A DNA stretch of 64,000 nt. It comes from Eriocheir sinensis (Eukaryota; Arthropoda; Malacostraca; Decapoda; Varunidae). This document shows positions 14,473 through 39,748 of this stretch, one piece after another (position 1 is the stretch's first letter; each line of letters opens with the position of its first letter). The notes under the pieces were generated by a model. The model worked only from the letters and a program-made list of their open reading frames with translations. It did no database searches and had not been told where the DNA came from. Location: assembly GCF_024679095.1 (NCBI RefSeq), contig NW_026112165.1:186001-250000 (forward strand), written 5' to 3'. Made by a program: the position numbers and the translations under genes.

Positions 14473-15456
14473 ATGGCTCAATTAAGCAATGCCTCGGAGT
14501 CCCCGCCTGGGGGGGGGACCACAAATTCCCCCAGGGAGGAATCCCCTTCTGGCTGCCGACCCGAGAGGTGTCTTGATAACTCCTCGAACCTCTTTCTTCT
14601 CAATTTCTGCAGCATTCGCGGTCTTCGCTCTAATTTTCATTCTGTGGAACATCATCTCTCCTCCTCTAAACCTCACCTTCTCTTCCTTACCGAAACACAG
14701 ATTTCTGAGGCTACTGACAGCAATCTCTACTCTGTTCCCTCCTACTATCTCTATCCTAAATTTCAATCCAAAGCTGGATGTTGCGCCTACGTGCGCAACG
14801 ACATCACTTGCTCTCGTGCCCACGACCTTGACTCTTCTGAATTTTCCACCATCTGGTTAAGACTTCACTGTCATTCTATTACTAAATACATCTGTGCTGT
14901 TTATCTCTCACCTAACTCTACCAACTATGTAAAATTCTTTGACTATTTGAATTCTAAAGTGGAGCACATCTTGACCCACTCTCCCTTCGCTGAAATCTCC
15001 ATCCTAGGAGATTTCAATGTTCACCACCAGCTTTGGCTTTCATCCTCTTTCACTGACCATCCTGGTGAACAAACCTACAACTTTGCTATCCTCAACGACC
15101 TAGAGCAGTTGGTCCAGCACCCTACACGTATTCCTGACCGTCTTGGAGATCGGCCCAACATTCTAGACCTCTTCCTTACCTCAAACCCTTCTGCTTATTC
15201 TGTCAAACTGTTCTCTCCGTTGGGCTCCTCCGATCACAATCTTATTTCTGCATCCTGTCCTATCGCTCCTGTACATCCTCTGGACCCACCGAAGAGGCGA
15301 TGCTTCTGGCATTTTGCTTCAGCTCGGTGGGACGACCTGAGGATGTACTTTTCCGATTCCCGTGGAATGATTATTGCTTCCAGGATAGAGACCCTCTGTG
15401 TGTGCTCAGCGAATCACAGAGGTGATTGTATCTGTAATGGAGGCAAACATTCCTAG
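14473..15456 (+). pseudogene. LINE copy 1 endonuclease (EEP/APE-like) domain, frame broken at its C-terminal end
   Basis: In LINEs this domain nicks target DNA to prime reverse transcription. The ATG at 14473 starts [10 protein letters not shown]; the frame is open further upstream but only through non-ATG codons across the leader and insertion junction. Visible motifs, numbered from that ATG: N44 in [10 protein letters not shown]74 in [13 protein letters not shown] at 106-110, YLSPN at 144-148, GDFNVHH at 179-185, [11 protein letters not shown] at 227-237 and SDHNLI at 253-258. All the expected catalytic positions are present. Near codon 296 one T is missing relative to copy 2 (about 15357), and the frame then runs into a stop at 15454-15456, leaving roughly 30 out-of-frame residues. 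The endonuclease itself looks intact, but it is disconnected from the RT. Confidence 0.9.
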
Positions 15457-15873
15457 TTCTTTCTCTACTCCTCACGCTAAAAGCCTTGGTTTAATCACGC
15501 TTGTTCTCGTGCTGTCAATGATAGAGGTAGCTCACAAAGATACCAGAGCCTTCAAACTAATGCTAATTATGAACTTTACATTTCTGCCCGAAATCGTGCC
15601 AAATCTATTCTCCGACTAACCAAAATTTCTTTCATTAATAGAAAATGTCAAAACCTTGCTTTCTCTAACTCTTCCCGTGACTTCTGGCATCTAGCCAAAA
15701 ACATCTCCTCCAACTTCACTTCTTCATCTTTCCCTCCACTCCTCAGTCCTGACGGCAACACTGCCGTCTCATCTATCTCTAAGGCTGAACTCTTCTCTCA
15801 AACTTTTTCTAAAAACTCCACTCTGGACGATTCTGGGCATATTCCTCCTACTCATCCCTCCTCTGACTCCTTT
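15357..15873 (+). pseudogene. LINE copy 1 endonuclease-RT linker with five small deletions
   Basis: Alignment by eye to copy 2 (29418-29943) shows five losses: one T near 15357, one C near 15392, one A near 15481, two bases near 15523 and one base near 15538. They total 6 nt, so the frame at the end equals the frame at the start: the endonuclease and RT share a frame while the middle does not. The linker frame is open again from about 15541 into the RT. Copy 2 retains the continuous version of this segment, which includes [12 protein letters not shown] and [10 protein letters not shown]. Confidence 0.85.
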
Positions 15874-17430
15874 ATGCCTGTTATAAAGATTCTTCAAAAT
15901 GATGTTTTCTATGCCCTCTCTGGCCTCAATCCTCAGAAGGCTTATGGACCTGATGGAGTGCCTCCTATTGTCCTTAAACACTGTGCCTCCGTGCTGTCAC
16001 CCTGCCTGGTCAAACTCTTTCGCCTCTGCCTGTCAACATCTACCTTTCCTTCTTGCTGGAAGTATGCCTTCACACAGCCTGTACCTAAGAAGGGTGACCG
16101 CTCCAATCCCTCAAACTACCGTCCTATTGCTTTACTTTCTTGTCTATCTAAAGCTTTTGAATCAATCCTTAACCGTAAGATTCAAAAGCACCTTTCCACT
16201 TCTGACCTTCTATCTGATCGCCAGTATGGGTTCCGCAAGGGTCGTTCTACTGGTGATCTCCTAGCCTTCTTAACTGACTCTTGGTCATCCTCTCTTAGCA
16301 GTTTCGGTGAAACTTTTGCTATTGCGCTGGACATATCAAAAGCTTTTGATAGGGTCTGGCACAAATCTTTGCTTTCTAAACTACCCTCCTACGGTTTCTA
16401 TCCTTCTCTCTGTACCTTTATCTCCAGTTTCCTTTCTGACCGATCTATTTCTGCCGTGGTAGACGGTCACTGTTCTTCCCCTAAATCTATTAACAGTGGT
16501 GTCCCACAGGGTTCTGTCCTATCTCGCACTCTTTTTCTGTTGTTCATTGATGATCTTCTTTCCAAAACGAACTGTCCTATCCATTCCTACGCCGATGATT
16601 CCACTCTGCATTATTCAACTTCTTTTAATAGAAGACCCACCCTTCAGGAACTTAACGACTCAAGGCTGGAGGCTGCAGAACGCTTAGCCTCAGACCTTAC
16701 TATTATTTCCGATTGGGGCAAGAAGAACCTGATGTCCTTCAACGCCTCAAAAACACAGTTTCTCCACCTATCCACTCGACACAATCTTCCAAACAACTAT
16801 CCCCTATTCTTTGACAACACCCAGCTATCACCTTCCTCAACACTAAACATCCTCGGTCTATCCTTAACTCAAAATCTCAACTGGAAACTTCATATCTCAT
16901 CTCTTACTAAATCAGCTTCCTCGAGGCTGGGCGTTCTGTACCGTCTCCGCCAGTTCTTCTCCCCTGCACACTTGCTATCCATATACAGGGGCTTTGTCCG
17001 CCCTCGTATGGAGTATGCATCTCATGTGTGGGGGGGCTCCACTCACACAGCTCTTCTGGACAGAGTGGAGGCAAAGGCTCTTCGTCTCATCAGCTCTCCT
17101 CCTCATACTGATAGTCTTCTACCTCTTAAATTCCGCCGCAATGTTGCCTCTCTTTCTATCTTCTATCGATATTTCCACGCTGACTGCTCTTCTGAACTTG
17201 CTAACTGCATGCCTCCCCCCCTCCCGCGGCCCCGCTGCACTCGACTTTCTACTCATGCTCATCCCTATACTGTCCAAACCCCTTATGCAAGAGTTAACCA
17301 GCATCTTCACTCTTTCATCCCTCACGCTGGTAAACTCTGGAACAATCTTCCTTCATCTGTATTTCCTCCTGCCTACGACTTGAACTCTTTCAAGAGGAGG
17401 GTATCAGGACACCTCTCCTCCCGAAACTGA
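15874..17430 (+). CDS. LINE copy 1 reverse transcriptase, 518-residue open frame
   Basis: RNA-directed DNA polymerase (RVT_1-type) that would copy element RNA at the nicked target. The first ATG is at 15874, but the frame is open upstream to about 15541, so this is an internal part of a larger polyprotein rather than a true start. Motifs by residue: YGPDGVP 24-30; NYRPIALLSCLSKAFE 81-96; RQYGFRKGRST 116-126; motif A ALDISKAFD with D153; motif B SGVPQGSVLS 208-217; motif C YADD 239-242; motif D region with NASKT 290-294; LNILGLSL 324-331. The C-terminal region has RVEAKALRLIS and LWNNLPSS, then FKRRVSGHL, common in arthropod LINEs. Arg218 follows motif B where copy 2 has the usual Pro, a likely damaging change. 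The stop is TGA at 17428. It is unlikely to be made as a functional protein. Confidence 0.92.
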   Translation: MPVIKILQNDVFYALSGLNPQKAYGPDGVPPIVLKHCASVLSPCLVKLFRLCLSTSTFPSCWKYAFTQPVPKKGDRSNPSNYRPIALLSCLSKAFESILNRKIQKHLSTSDLLSDRQYGFRKGRSTGDLLAFLTDSWSSSLSSFGETFAIALDISKAFDRVWHKSLLSKLPSYGFYPSLCTFISSFLSDRSISAVVDGHCSSPKSINSGVPQGSVLSRTLFLLFIDDLLSKTNCPIHSYADDSTLHYSTSFNRRPTLQELNDSRLEAAERLASDLTIISDWGKKNLMSFNASKTQFLHLSTRHNLPNNYPLFFDNTQLSPSSTLNILGLSLTQNLNWKLHISSLTKSASSRLGVLYRLRQFFSPAHLLSIYRGFVRPRMEYASHVWGGSTHTALLDRVEAKALRLISSPPHTDSLLPLKFRRNVASLSIFYRYFHADCSSELANCMPPPLPRPRCTRLSTHAHPYTVQTPYARVNQHLHSFIPHAGKLWNNLPSSVFPPAYDLNSFKRRVSGHLSSRN

Positions 17431-17555
17431 CTTATCTTTCGGCCACCTCTTTGGATTCTTTTTAGGAGCAGCGAGTAGCGGGCTTTTTTTTTTATTAATG
17501 TTTACTTTTTTGTGCCCTTGAGCTGTCTCCTTTGCTGTAAAAAAAAAAAAAAAAA
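17431..17555 (+). other. LINE copy 1 3' UTR and poly(A) tail
   Basis: About 108 bp follow the stop, then 17 A (17539-17555); the last few A may belong to the target. GGAGCAGC at 17465-17472 can pair with GCTGTCTCC at 17522-17530 (8 bp with one bulged T), closing a T-rich loop right before the tail. No AATAAA is present. Copy 2 has the same tail architecture. Confidence 0.85.
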
Positions 17556-18760
17556 TATATGTAAAAAAAATATATCCAAAACACAAATAGAATAATGTAA
17601 AATCGTATCAAAATAAATACACAGAATATTAATAAAATAATGTAAATTTGTATGAAAATTAAGATGCAAAATACCCATAAAATAACGCATTTTTTATTAA
17701 AATATAACACCAAAATACACAAAAAATATTTGAATTTGTATTAAAATAAATATACAAAATGAACATACAATTAGGTAAATTTGTATTGAAATAGATATGC
17801 AAAATACATATAAAACAATATAAATTTGTTTCAAAATATATATACAAATACACATAAAATAACGTAGATTTCTATAAAAATATATATACAAAATACATAT
17901 AAAATGATGGAAATAAATATAAAAAAATGTATACAAAATACACATAAAATAATGCAAATTCTATCAAAATAAATCAACAAAATACCAATAAAAGAATGTG
18001 TATTTGTATAAATATAAATATACAAAATACACATAAAATAACGTAAATTTATATAAAACTATATGCAAAAATACACAAAAGTAATAAAATTTGTATGAAA
18101 ATAGATATACAAAATACACACAAAAAAAGATAAATTTGAATTGAAATATATATACAAAATACATAAAATAATGTAAATTTCTATCAAAATATTTATACAA
18201 ATACACATATAATAACGTAAATTTGTATAAAAATATATAAACAAAATACACATTAAATAATGTATATACGTATAAAAAATATGTACAAAATATATATATA
18301 ATCATGTAGTTCGTATCAAAATAAATAAAGAAAATACTAATAAATGAATGTAAATTAGTATGAGAAAACATCTACAAAATACACAAAAAATAACGCAAAT
18401 TTCTATAAAAATATATGTACAAAAATGCACATAAAATAAAGTAAATTTGCATAAAAATATATAAACAAAACATATATTAAATAATGTAAATGCGTATAAT
18501 AATATGTATACAAAATACATATGAAATAATCTAAATTCGTATCGAATTAAATTAACAAAATACCAATAAAATAATGTAATTTTGGATGAAATTGTATATA
18601 GAAAATACACATAAAATAACCTAAATACAAATTCAAATATACACAAAAAATAATTTAAAATTGAATGAAATAAATATACAAAATAATCATAAAATAAGGT
18701 AGATTTGTAATGAAATATATACAAAAATACACATAAAATAATAAAAATTTGTATGAAAAT
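17556..18760 (-). repeat. Satellite array, minus orientation, downstream of LINE copy 1
   Basis: Continuation of unit 2, aligning to 8921-10117 almost base for base, with the HOR landmark near 17664. The boundary to plus orientation at 18761 (GCTAATTTTAATAC) is identical to that at 10118. No gene is seen. Confidence 0.9.
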
Positions 18761-29943
<11,183 letters not shown>

Positions 29944-29956
<13 letters not shown>

Positions 29957-31100
29957 AGATTCTTCAAAATGATGTTTTCTATGCCCTCTCTGGCCTCAAT
30001 CCTCAGAAGGCTTATGGACCTGATGGAGTGCCTCCTATTGTCCTTAAAAACTGTGCCTCCGTGCTGTCACCCTGCCTGGTCAAACTCTTTCGCCTCTGCC
30101 TGTCAACATCTACCTTTCCTTCTTGCTGGAAGTATGCCTTCATACAGCCTGTACCTAAGAAGGGTGACCGCTCCAATCCCTCAAACTACCGTCCTATTGC
30201 TTTACTTTCTTGTCTATCTAAAGCTTTTGAATCAATCCTTAACCGGAAGATTCAAAAGCACCTTTCCACTTCTGACCTTCTATCTGATCGCCAGTATGGG
30301 TTCCGCAAGGGGCGTTCTACTGGTGATCTCCTAGCCTTCTTAACTGACTCTTGGTCATCCTCTCTTAGCCGTTTCGGTGAAACTTTTGCTATTGCGCTGG
30401 ACATATCAAAAGCTTTTGATAGGGTCTGGCACAAATCTTTGCTTTCTAAACTACCCTCCTACGGTTTCTATCCTTCTCTCTGTACCTTTATCTCCAGTTT
30501 CCTTTCTGACCGTTCTATTTCTGCCGTGGTAGACGGTCACTGTTCTTCCCCTAAATCTATTAACAGTGGTGTCCCACAGGGTTCTGTACTATCTCCCACT
30601 CTTTTTCTGTTGTTCATTGATGATCTTCTTTCCAAAACGAACTGTCCTATCCATTCCTACGCCGATGATTCCACTCTGCATTATTCAACTTCTTTCAATA
30701 GAAGACCCACCCTTCAGGAACTTAACGACTCAAGGCTGGAGACTGCAGAACGCTTAGCCTCAGACCTTACTATTATTTCCGATTGGGGCAAGAAGAACCT
30801 GGTGTCCTTCAACGCCACAAAAACACAGTTTCTCCACCTATCCACTCGACACAATCTTCCAAACAACTATCCCCTATTCTTTGACAACACCCAGCTATCA
30901 CCTTCCTCAACACTAAACATCCTCGGTCTATCCTTAACTCAAAATCTCAACTGGAAACTTCATATCTCATCTCTTACTAAATCAGCTTCCTCGAGGCTGG
31001 GCGTTCTGTACCGTCTCAGCCAGTTCTTCTCCCCTGCACAGTTGCTGTCCATATACAGGGGCCTTGTCCGCCCTCGTATGGAGTATGCATCTCATGTGTG
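29944..31100 (+). pseudogene. LINE copy 2 reverse transcriptase core, frameshifted at its C-terminal part
   Basis: Same RT as copy 1 with all core motifs: YGPDGVP, motif A ALDISKAFD, motif B GVPQGSVLSPTLF with the conserved Pro that copy 1 lacks, motif C YADD and the NATKT of motif D. The frame is shifted by one from the preceding linker. After YASHVWG, a G run of six replaces seven in copy 1 (about 31099-31105). The reading frame then continues as unrelated residues to 31452. Confidence 0.9.
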
Positions 31101-31499
31101 GGGGGCTCCACTCACACAGCTCTTCTGGACAGAGTGGAGGCTAAGGCTCTTCGTCTCATCAGCTCTCCTCCTCATACTGATAGTCTTCTACCTCTTAAAT
31201 TCCGCCGCAATGTTGCCTCTCTTTCTATCTTCTATCGATATTTCCACGCTAACTGCTCTTCTGAACTTGCTAACTGCATGCCTCCCCCCCTCCCGCGGCC
31301 CCGCTGCACTCGACTTTCTACTCATGCTCATCCCTATACTGTGCAAACCCTTTATGCAAGAGTTAATCAGCATCTTCACTCTTTCATCCCTCACGCTGGT
31401 AAACTCTGGAACAATCTTCCTTCATCTGTATTTCCTCCTGCCTACGACTTGAACTCTTTCAAGAGGAGGGTATCAGGACACCTCTCCTCCTGTATTTGA
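31098..31499 (+). pseudogene. LINE copy 2 RT C-terminal region in the shifted frame
   Basis: After the G-run deletion the authentic C-terminal sequence (STHTALLDRVEAKALRLIS to HAGKLWNNLPSS, then [11 protein letters not shown]) continues in the next frame and ends in TGA at 31497. It is the third frame used in this copy, following the linker and RT core. Confidence 0.88.
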
Positions 31500-31618
31500 T
31501 CTTGCTTTCGGCCACCTCTTTTGTTTCTTTTTTAGGAGCAGCGAGTAGCGGGATTTTTTTTTATTAATGTTTACTTTTTTGTGCCCTTGAACTGTCTCCT
31601 TTGCTGTAAAAAAAAAAA
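31500..31618 (+). other. LINE copy 2 3' UTR and poly(A) tail
   Basis: Same layout as copy 1: GGAGCAGC at 31535-31542, a T-rich stretch, then ACTGTCTCC at 31591-31599 (the first base of the pairing arm is A, against G in copy 1) and 11 A. It is followed at once by TAATAAATATATAT and (AT)n. Confidence 0.85.
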
Positions 31619-32952
<1,334 letters not shown>

Positions 32953-33400
32953 TTTTCATTATTTAGGTGTATTTGATATATATATTTTTATACTTATTTA
33001 CATAAGTTTATATGTATTTTGAATATATATTTTCATAGAAATTTACTCTATTTTATGTGTATTCGTATATATATTATGATACAAATTTACATTATTTATG
33101 TGTATTTTGCATATCTATTTCAATACAAAGTTTCTTTATTGTATGTGCATTTTGTATATTTATTTTCATATAAATTTAATTATTTTATATGTATTTTTGT
33201 ATATATATATATTTATACAAATATGCGTTATGATATGGGTATTTTGCATCTTTATTTTCATACATATTTACATTATTTTATTGATATTCTGTTTATTTAT
33301 TTTGATACGATTTAACATTATTCTGTGTATTTTGTATATATATTTTTTTATACATATTTAAATTATTTAATGTATATTTTGTATATATATTTTATCCAAA
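32953..33400 (+). repeat. Short satellite block, plus orientation
   Basis: About ten monomers between two orientation switches, after TTAATATACAA and at TTTTATCCAAA. It resembles 46.93-47.37 kb. The monomer at 32965-33005 (GTATTTGATATATATATTTT) is the unexpanded form of the (AT)n at 44109. Confidence 0.85.
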
Positions 33401-36400
33401 AATACATATAAAACAATGTAAATTTGTTTCAAAATATATATACGAAAACACATAAAGTAAAGTAGATTTCTATAAAAATATATATGCAAAATACACATAA
33501 AATGAAGTATATATGTATAAAAAAATGTATACAAAATACACATAAAATAATGTAAACTCGTATCAAAATAAATAAATAAAACACTAATAAAAGAATGTGT
33601 ATTTGTATATATATAAATATACAAAATACACATAAAATAACGTAAATTTATATAAAACTATATACAAAAATACAAAAAAGTAATTAAATTTGTATGAAAA
33701 TAGATATACAAAATGCACATAAAATAATCTAAATTTGAATTGAAATATATATACAAAATACATCAAACAATATAAATTTGTATCAAAATATTTATACAAA
33801 TACACATACAATAACGTAAATTTGTATAAAATATATAAACAAAATACACATTAAATAATGTAAATACGTATAAAAAAATATGTACAAAAATCCACATAGA
33901 ATAAAGTAAATTTGCATAAAAAATATATATACAAAACACACATTAGATAATGTAAATGAGTATAAAAACATGTATACAATATGCCTATGAAAAAATCTAA
34001 ATTCGTATCGAGTTAAATTAAGAAAATACCAATAAAAAAATATAATTTTGATGAAAATATTTATAGAAAATACACATAAAATTACCTAAATACAAATACA
34101 AATATACACATAAAATAATTTAAAATTGAATAAAATAAATATACAAAATAATCATAAAATAAGGTAAATTTGTAATGAAAAATATGTAAAAATACACATA
34201 AAATAACATGAATTTGTATAAAATTTGTTTCAAAATAAATAAGAATACATACAATAAAATAATGTAAATTTTTATTAAAATATATATACAAAATACACAT
34301 AAAATTATGTAAATACGTAGAAAAATATATATACAAAATACACATAAAATAATGTAAACTCGTATCAAAATAAATAAACAAAATTAAAATAAAAGAATGT
34401 ATATTTGTAGGAAAATAAATATACAAAATACAAATAAAATAACAAAAAATTGAATAAAAATATATAAAAAAATACACAAAAATAATTTAAATTTGTTTGA
34501 AAATCGATATGCAAAATACACATAAAATTAGGCATATTTTTATTGAAATACATATACAAAATACACATAAAATAATGTAAATTTGTATGAAAATATATAA
34601 ACAAATACAAAATTTAAATTACTTTTGTGTAAATTTGGATAAAATATATATACAAAATATACATTAAATAATGTATATATGTATAAAAATATATATACAA
34701 AATACACATAGAATAACGTTAACTCGTATCAAAATAAATAAACAGAATATCAATAAAATAATGTAAATTTGTTTGAAAATAAAGATGCAAAATACCCATG
34801 CAATAACGTATATTTGCATGAAAATATATATAAAAAATACACATGAAATAATTAAATTTGTATTGAAATAAATATACAAAAAGGAACATACAATAAAGTA
34901 AATTTGTATTGAACTAGATATGCAAAATACACATCAATAATGTAAATTTGTATCAAAATATATATACGAATACACATAAAATAGAGTAAATTTCTATGAA
35001 AATATACATACAAAATACAAATAAAATGATGTAAGTAGTGTAAAAATATATATTCCAAATACATCTAGGATAATGTAAATTCGTATCATAATAATTAAAA
35101 AAAATTCCGATTAAAGAACGCATATTTGTAGGAAAATAAATATACAAAATACACATAAAATAACGAAAATTTGTATAAAAATACATACAAAAAAAAACAC
35201 AAAAATAATTTCAATTTGTATGAAAATAGATATACAAAATACACATATAATTAGTTAAATTTGTCTTTAAATACATGTACAAAATACACATAAAATAATG
35301 TAAATTTGTATGAAATGAAAACAAATACATAAAATAACGTACATTTGTATAAAATATATATAAAAAATACACATACAATAATGTAAAATCGTATCAAAAT
35401 AAATACACAGAATATCAATAAAATAACGTAGATTTGTATGAAAATAAAGATGCAAAATACCCATAAAATAAAGCATATAATTATAAAAATACATATCCAA
35501 AAATACACATTCAATAATTAAATTTGTATTAAAATTAATATGCAAAATGCACATACAATAAGGTAATTTTTTATTTAAAAAATATGAAAAAAACACATAA
35601 AACAATGTAAATTTGTTTCAAAATATATATACGAATACATATAAAATAACGTAGATTTTTATAAAAATATATATACAAAATGCACTTGAGATGCTGTAAA
35701 TACGTATAAAAATATATACCCAAAATAGACATTAAATAGTGTAAATTCGTGTCAAAATAAATAAACAAAATATCAAAAAAAGAATGTGTATTTGTATGAA
35801 AATAGATATATAAAATACACATAAAATAACGTAAATTTGTATAAAACTATATACAAAAATATACAAAAATAATTAAAATGTATTGAAATACATATATACA
35901 AAATACACATAAAATAATGTAAATTTGAATGAAAATACATAAACAAATACACGTAAAATAACTTAAATCTGTATAAAATATATACACAAAATACACATTA
36001 AATAATGTATATATGTATAAAAAAAATATATACAAAACCAAAATAGAATAATGTAAAATCTTATTAAAATAAATACACAGAATATTAATAAAATAATGTA
36101 AATTTATATGAAAATAAAGAAGCAAAATACCCATAAAATAACGGATTTTTTTTTTTAAATATGTATACCAAAATACACATAATTTTTTTTAAATTTGTAT
36201 TAAAATAAATATACAAAATGCACATACAATGAGGTAAATTTATTTTGAAATAGATATGCAAAATACATATAAAATAATGTAAATTTGTTTCAAAATATAT
36301 ATACGAATACACATAAAGTAACGTAGATTTCTATAAAAATATATAGAGAAAATACACATAAAATGAAGTAAATACGTATAAAAAAATGTATACAAAATAC

Positions 36401-39400
36401 ACATAAAATAATGTAATTTCGTGTCAAAATAAATAAACAAAATACCAATAAAAGAATGTGTATTTGAATGAATATAAATATATAAAATACACATAAAATA
36501 AAGTAAATTTATATCAAACTATATACAAAAATACACAGAAGTAGTTAAATTTGTATGAAAATAGATATACAAAATACACATAAAATAAGCTAAATTTGAA
36601 TTGAAATATATTTATACAAAATTCATCAAATAATGTAAATTTGTATGAAAATATTTATACAAATACACATAAAATAATGTAAATTTGTATAAAAACACAT
36701 AAACATAATACACATTAAATAATATAAATACGTATAAAAATATATACACAAAATACATATATAATCATGTAATTCGTATCAAAATAAATACACAAAATAC
36801 CAATAATATAATGTAAATTTGTATGAGAAAACATATACAAAATACACATAAAATAACGCTAATTTCTTTAAAAATCTATGTACAAAATGCACATAAAATA
36901 AAGTAAATTTGCATAAAAATATATATACAAAACACACAAATAATGTAAATGCGTATAAAAACATGTATACAAAATGCCTTTGAAATAATCTAAATTCGTA
37001 TCGAATTAAATTAACAAAATACCAATAAAATAATGTAATTTTGGATGAAAATATATATAGAAAATACACATAAAATAACCTAAATACAAATACAAATATA
37101 CACATAGAATAATTTTAAATTGCATGAAATGAATATATAAAATAAACATAAAATAAGGTAAGTTTGTAATGAAATATATGTAAAAATACACATAAAATAA
37201 TGTAAATTTGAATGGAAATATATATTCAAATACACATAAAATAACATGAATTTGTATAAATTTTGCATCAAAATATATAAGAATACACACAATAAAATAA
37301 CGTAAATTTTTATGAAAATATTTATACAAAATACACATCAAATAATGTAAATACGTAGAAAAATATATATACAAAATACACATAAAGTAATGTAAACTCG
37401 TATCAAAATAAATCAACAAAATTCCAATAAAAGAATGTATATTTGTAGGAAAATATATACACAAAATACAAATAAAATAACTAAAATTTGTATAAAAATA
37501 TATACAAAAATACACAAAAATAGTTTAAATTTGATTGGAAATAGATATGCAAAATACACATAAAATTAGGCAAATTTGTATGAAAATATGTAAACAAATA
37601 CACATAAAATAAAGTAGATTTCCATAAAATATATATACATAATATACATTAAATAATGTAAATATGTATGAAATATATGTACAAAGTACACATTGAATAT
37701 TGTAAAATCGTATCAAAATAAAAAAACAAAATATAAATAAAATAATGTAAATGTGTATATGAAAATAAGGATGCAAAATACCGATAAAATAAAGCATATT
37801 TTACTAAAAATACATATACAAAAATACACATTGAATAATTAAATTTGTATTAAATTTATTATACAAAATGAATATACAATAAGGTAAATTTGTATTAAAA
37901 AAATATGCAAAATACACATAAAACTGTAAATTTGTTTCAAATATATTTACAAATACACATAAAATAACGTTGACTTCTCAAGACATATATGTACAAAATA
38001 CACCTGAAATGATGTAAATACGTATAAAAATATATATACAAAATACACATTAAATAATGTAAATTCGCTTCAAAATAAATAAACAAAATATCAATAAAAG
38101 TATGTGTATTTGTATGAAAATAGATATACAAAATACACATAAAATAACCTAAATTTGTATAAATCTATTTACATAAATACACAAAAAATAATTTAAATTT
38201 GTATGAAAATAAATATACAAAATACACATACAATTAGGTAAATTTGTATTGAAATACATATACAGAATACACATAAAATAATGTAAATTTGAATGAAAAT
38301 ATATAAACATATACACTTAAAATAACGTAAATTTGTATCAAATATATATACAAAATACAAATTAAATAATTTAAATGTGTATAAAAAAATATATACAAAA
38401 TACAAATAGAATAATGTAAATTCGTATCAATATAAACCTACAAAATACCAATAAAATAATATATATTTGAATGAAAATAAATTTACAAAAAACACATAAC
38501 ATAACTAAAATTTGTATTAAAATATATACAAAAATACATAGAAATAATTTGAGTTTGTTTGAAAATAGATAAACAAAATACACATAAAACTAGGTAAATT
38601 TCTTTTGAAATATATATACAAAATACCCAAAAAATATTGTAAATTTGTGTCAAAATATATAAACAAATACACATGAAATAACGTAAAGTTGTATGAAAAA
38701 TATATACAAAATACACATAGAATAATGTCAGATCGTATCAAAATGAATGAGCAGAATATCAATAAAATAATGTAAATTTGTATGAAAATAAAGATGCAAA
38801 ATACCCATAAAACAAAGAATATTTTTATAAAAATAAATATACAAAAATACACATAGAATAACTAAATTTGTATTAAAAGTAATATATAAAGTGCATATAC
38901 AATAAGGTAAATTTGTATGGAAAAAATATGCAAAATACACATAAAAGTATAAATTTGTTTCAAAATCTATATACGAATACACATAAAATAACGTAGATTT
39001 GTATAGAAATATATATACAAAATACACATAAAATAACCTAAATTTGTATAAAACTATATACAAAAATTCACAAAAATAATTTAAATTCGTATGAAAATAA
39101 ATATACAAAATACACATAAAATTAGGTAAATTTGTATTGAAATACATATACAAAATACACATAAAATAATGTAAATTTGAATGAAAATATATAAACAAAT
39201 ACACTTAAAATAACGAAAATTTGTATAAAATATATATACAAAATACACATTAAATAATGTAAATATGTATAAAAAAATATATACAAAACACAAATAGAAT
39301 AATATAAAATCGTATCAAAATATATACACAGAATATTAATAAAATAATATAAATTTGTATGAAAATTAGGATACAAAATACCTATAAAATAACGCATTTT

Positions 39401-39748
39401 TTTTATAAATTATATATACCAAAATACATATAAAATATTTGAATTTGTATTAAAATAGATATACAAAATGCACATACAATAAGGTAAATTTGTATTGAAA
39501 TATATATGCAAAATACATATAAAACAATATAAATTTGTTTCAAAATATATATACGAATACACATAAAATAACGCAGATTTCTATAAAAAAAAATGTATAC
39601 AAAATACATATAAAATTAAGTAAATACGTATAAAAAAATGTATAAAAATATTCATAAAATAATGTAAATTCGTATAAATTATATATAAATATACAAAATA
39701 CACAGAATTAATTAAATTGTATAAATATACAAAATACTCATAAAATAT
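33401..39748 (-). repeat. Satellite array, minus orientation (6.3 kb)
   Basis: A-rich strand on top. The HOR marker CACACAATAAAATAACG is at about 37277, with a variant near 34250. A tiny plus-oriented piece (AAATTTAAATTACTTTTGTG) sits at about 34607-34630. The block contains no (AT)n tract longer than about 20 bp and no gene. Confidence 0.88.

Larger units (their letters stand above)
14373..17554 (+). mobile_element. Non-LTR retrotransposon (LINE), Jockey/CR1-like, copy 1, 3.18 kb
   Basis: Far richer in G and C than its surroundings. In order it holds about 100 bp of leader, an APE-type endonuclease reading frame, a linker, a reverse transcriptase frame, a 3' UTR of about 110 bp and a run of 17 A. 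No ORF1 (gag-like) is present, so it is probably 5' truncated, though the start lies close to the endonuclease ATG. No LTRs and no RNase H or zinc-knuckle domain are seen. A poly(A) tail fits Jockey-like elements better than CR1; the clade is not resolved. Five small deletions in the linker disable the polyprotein. Compared with the empty locus at 8901-8930, the insertion lost about 3 bp (TGT) and shows no target-site duplication. Confidence 0.95.

Noticed and set aside
14482..14860. Alternative frames over the LINE endonuclease (for example 14489-14860 plus and 14482-14823 minus) and antisense frames at 15769-15981, 16182-16364 and 17119-17325
   Set aside because: They overlap the endonuclease or RT frame, which has clear family motifs; these are shadows.
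17431..17555. tRNA- or 5S-derived SINE at the LINE tail
   Set aside because: There are no A and B boxes; the segment is collinear with the LINE in both copies and is simply its 3' UTR.
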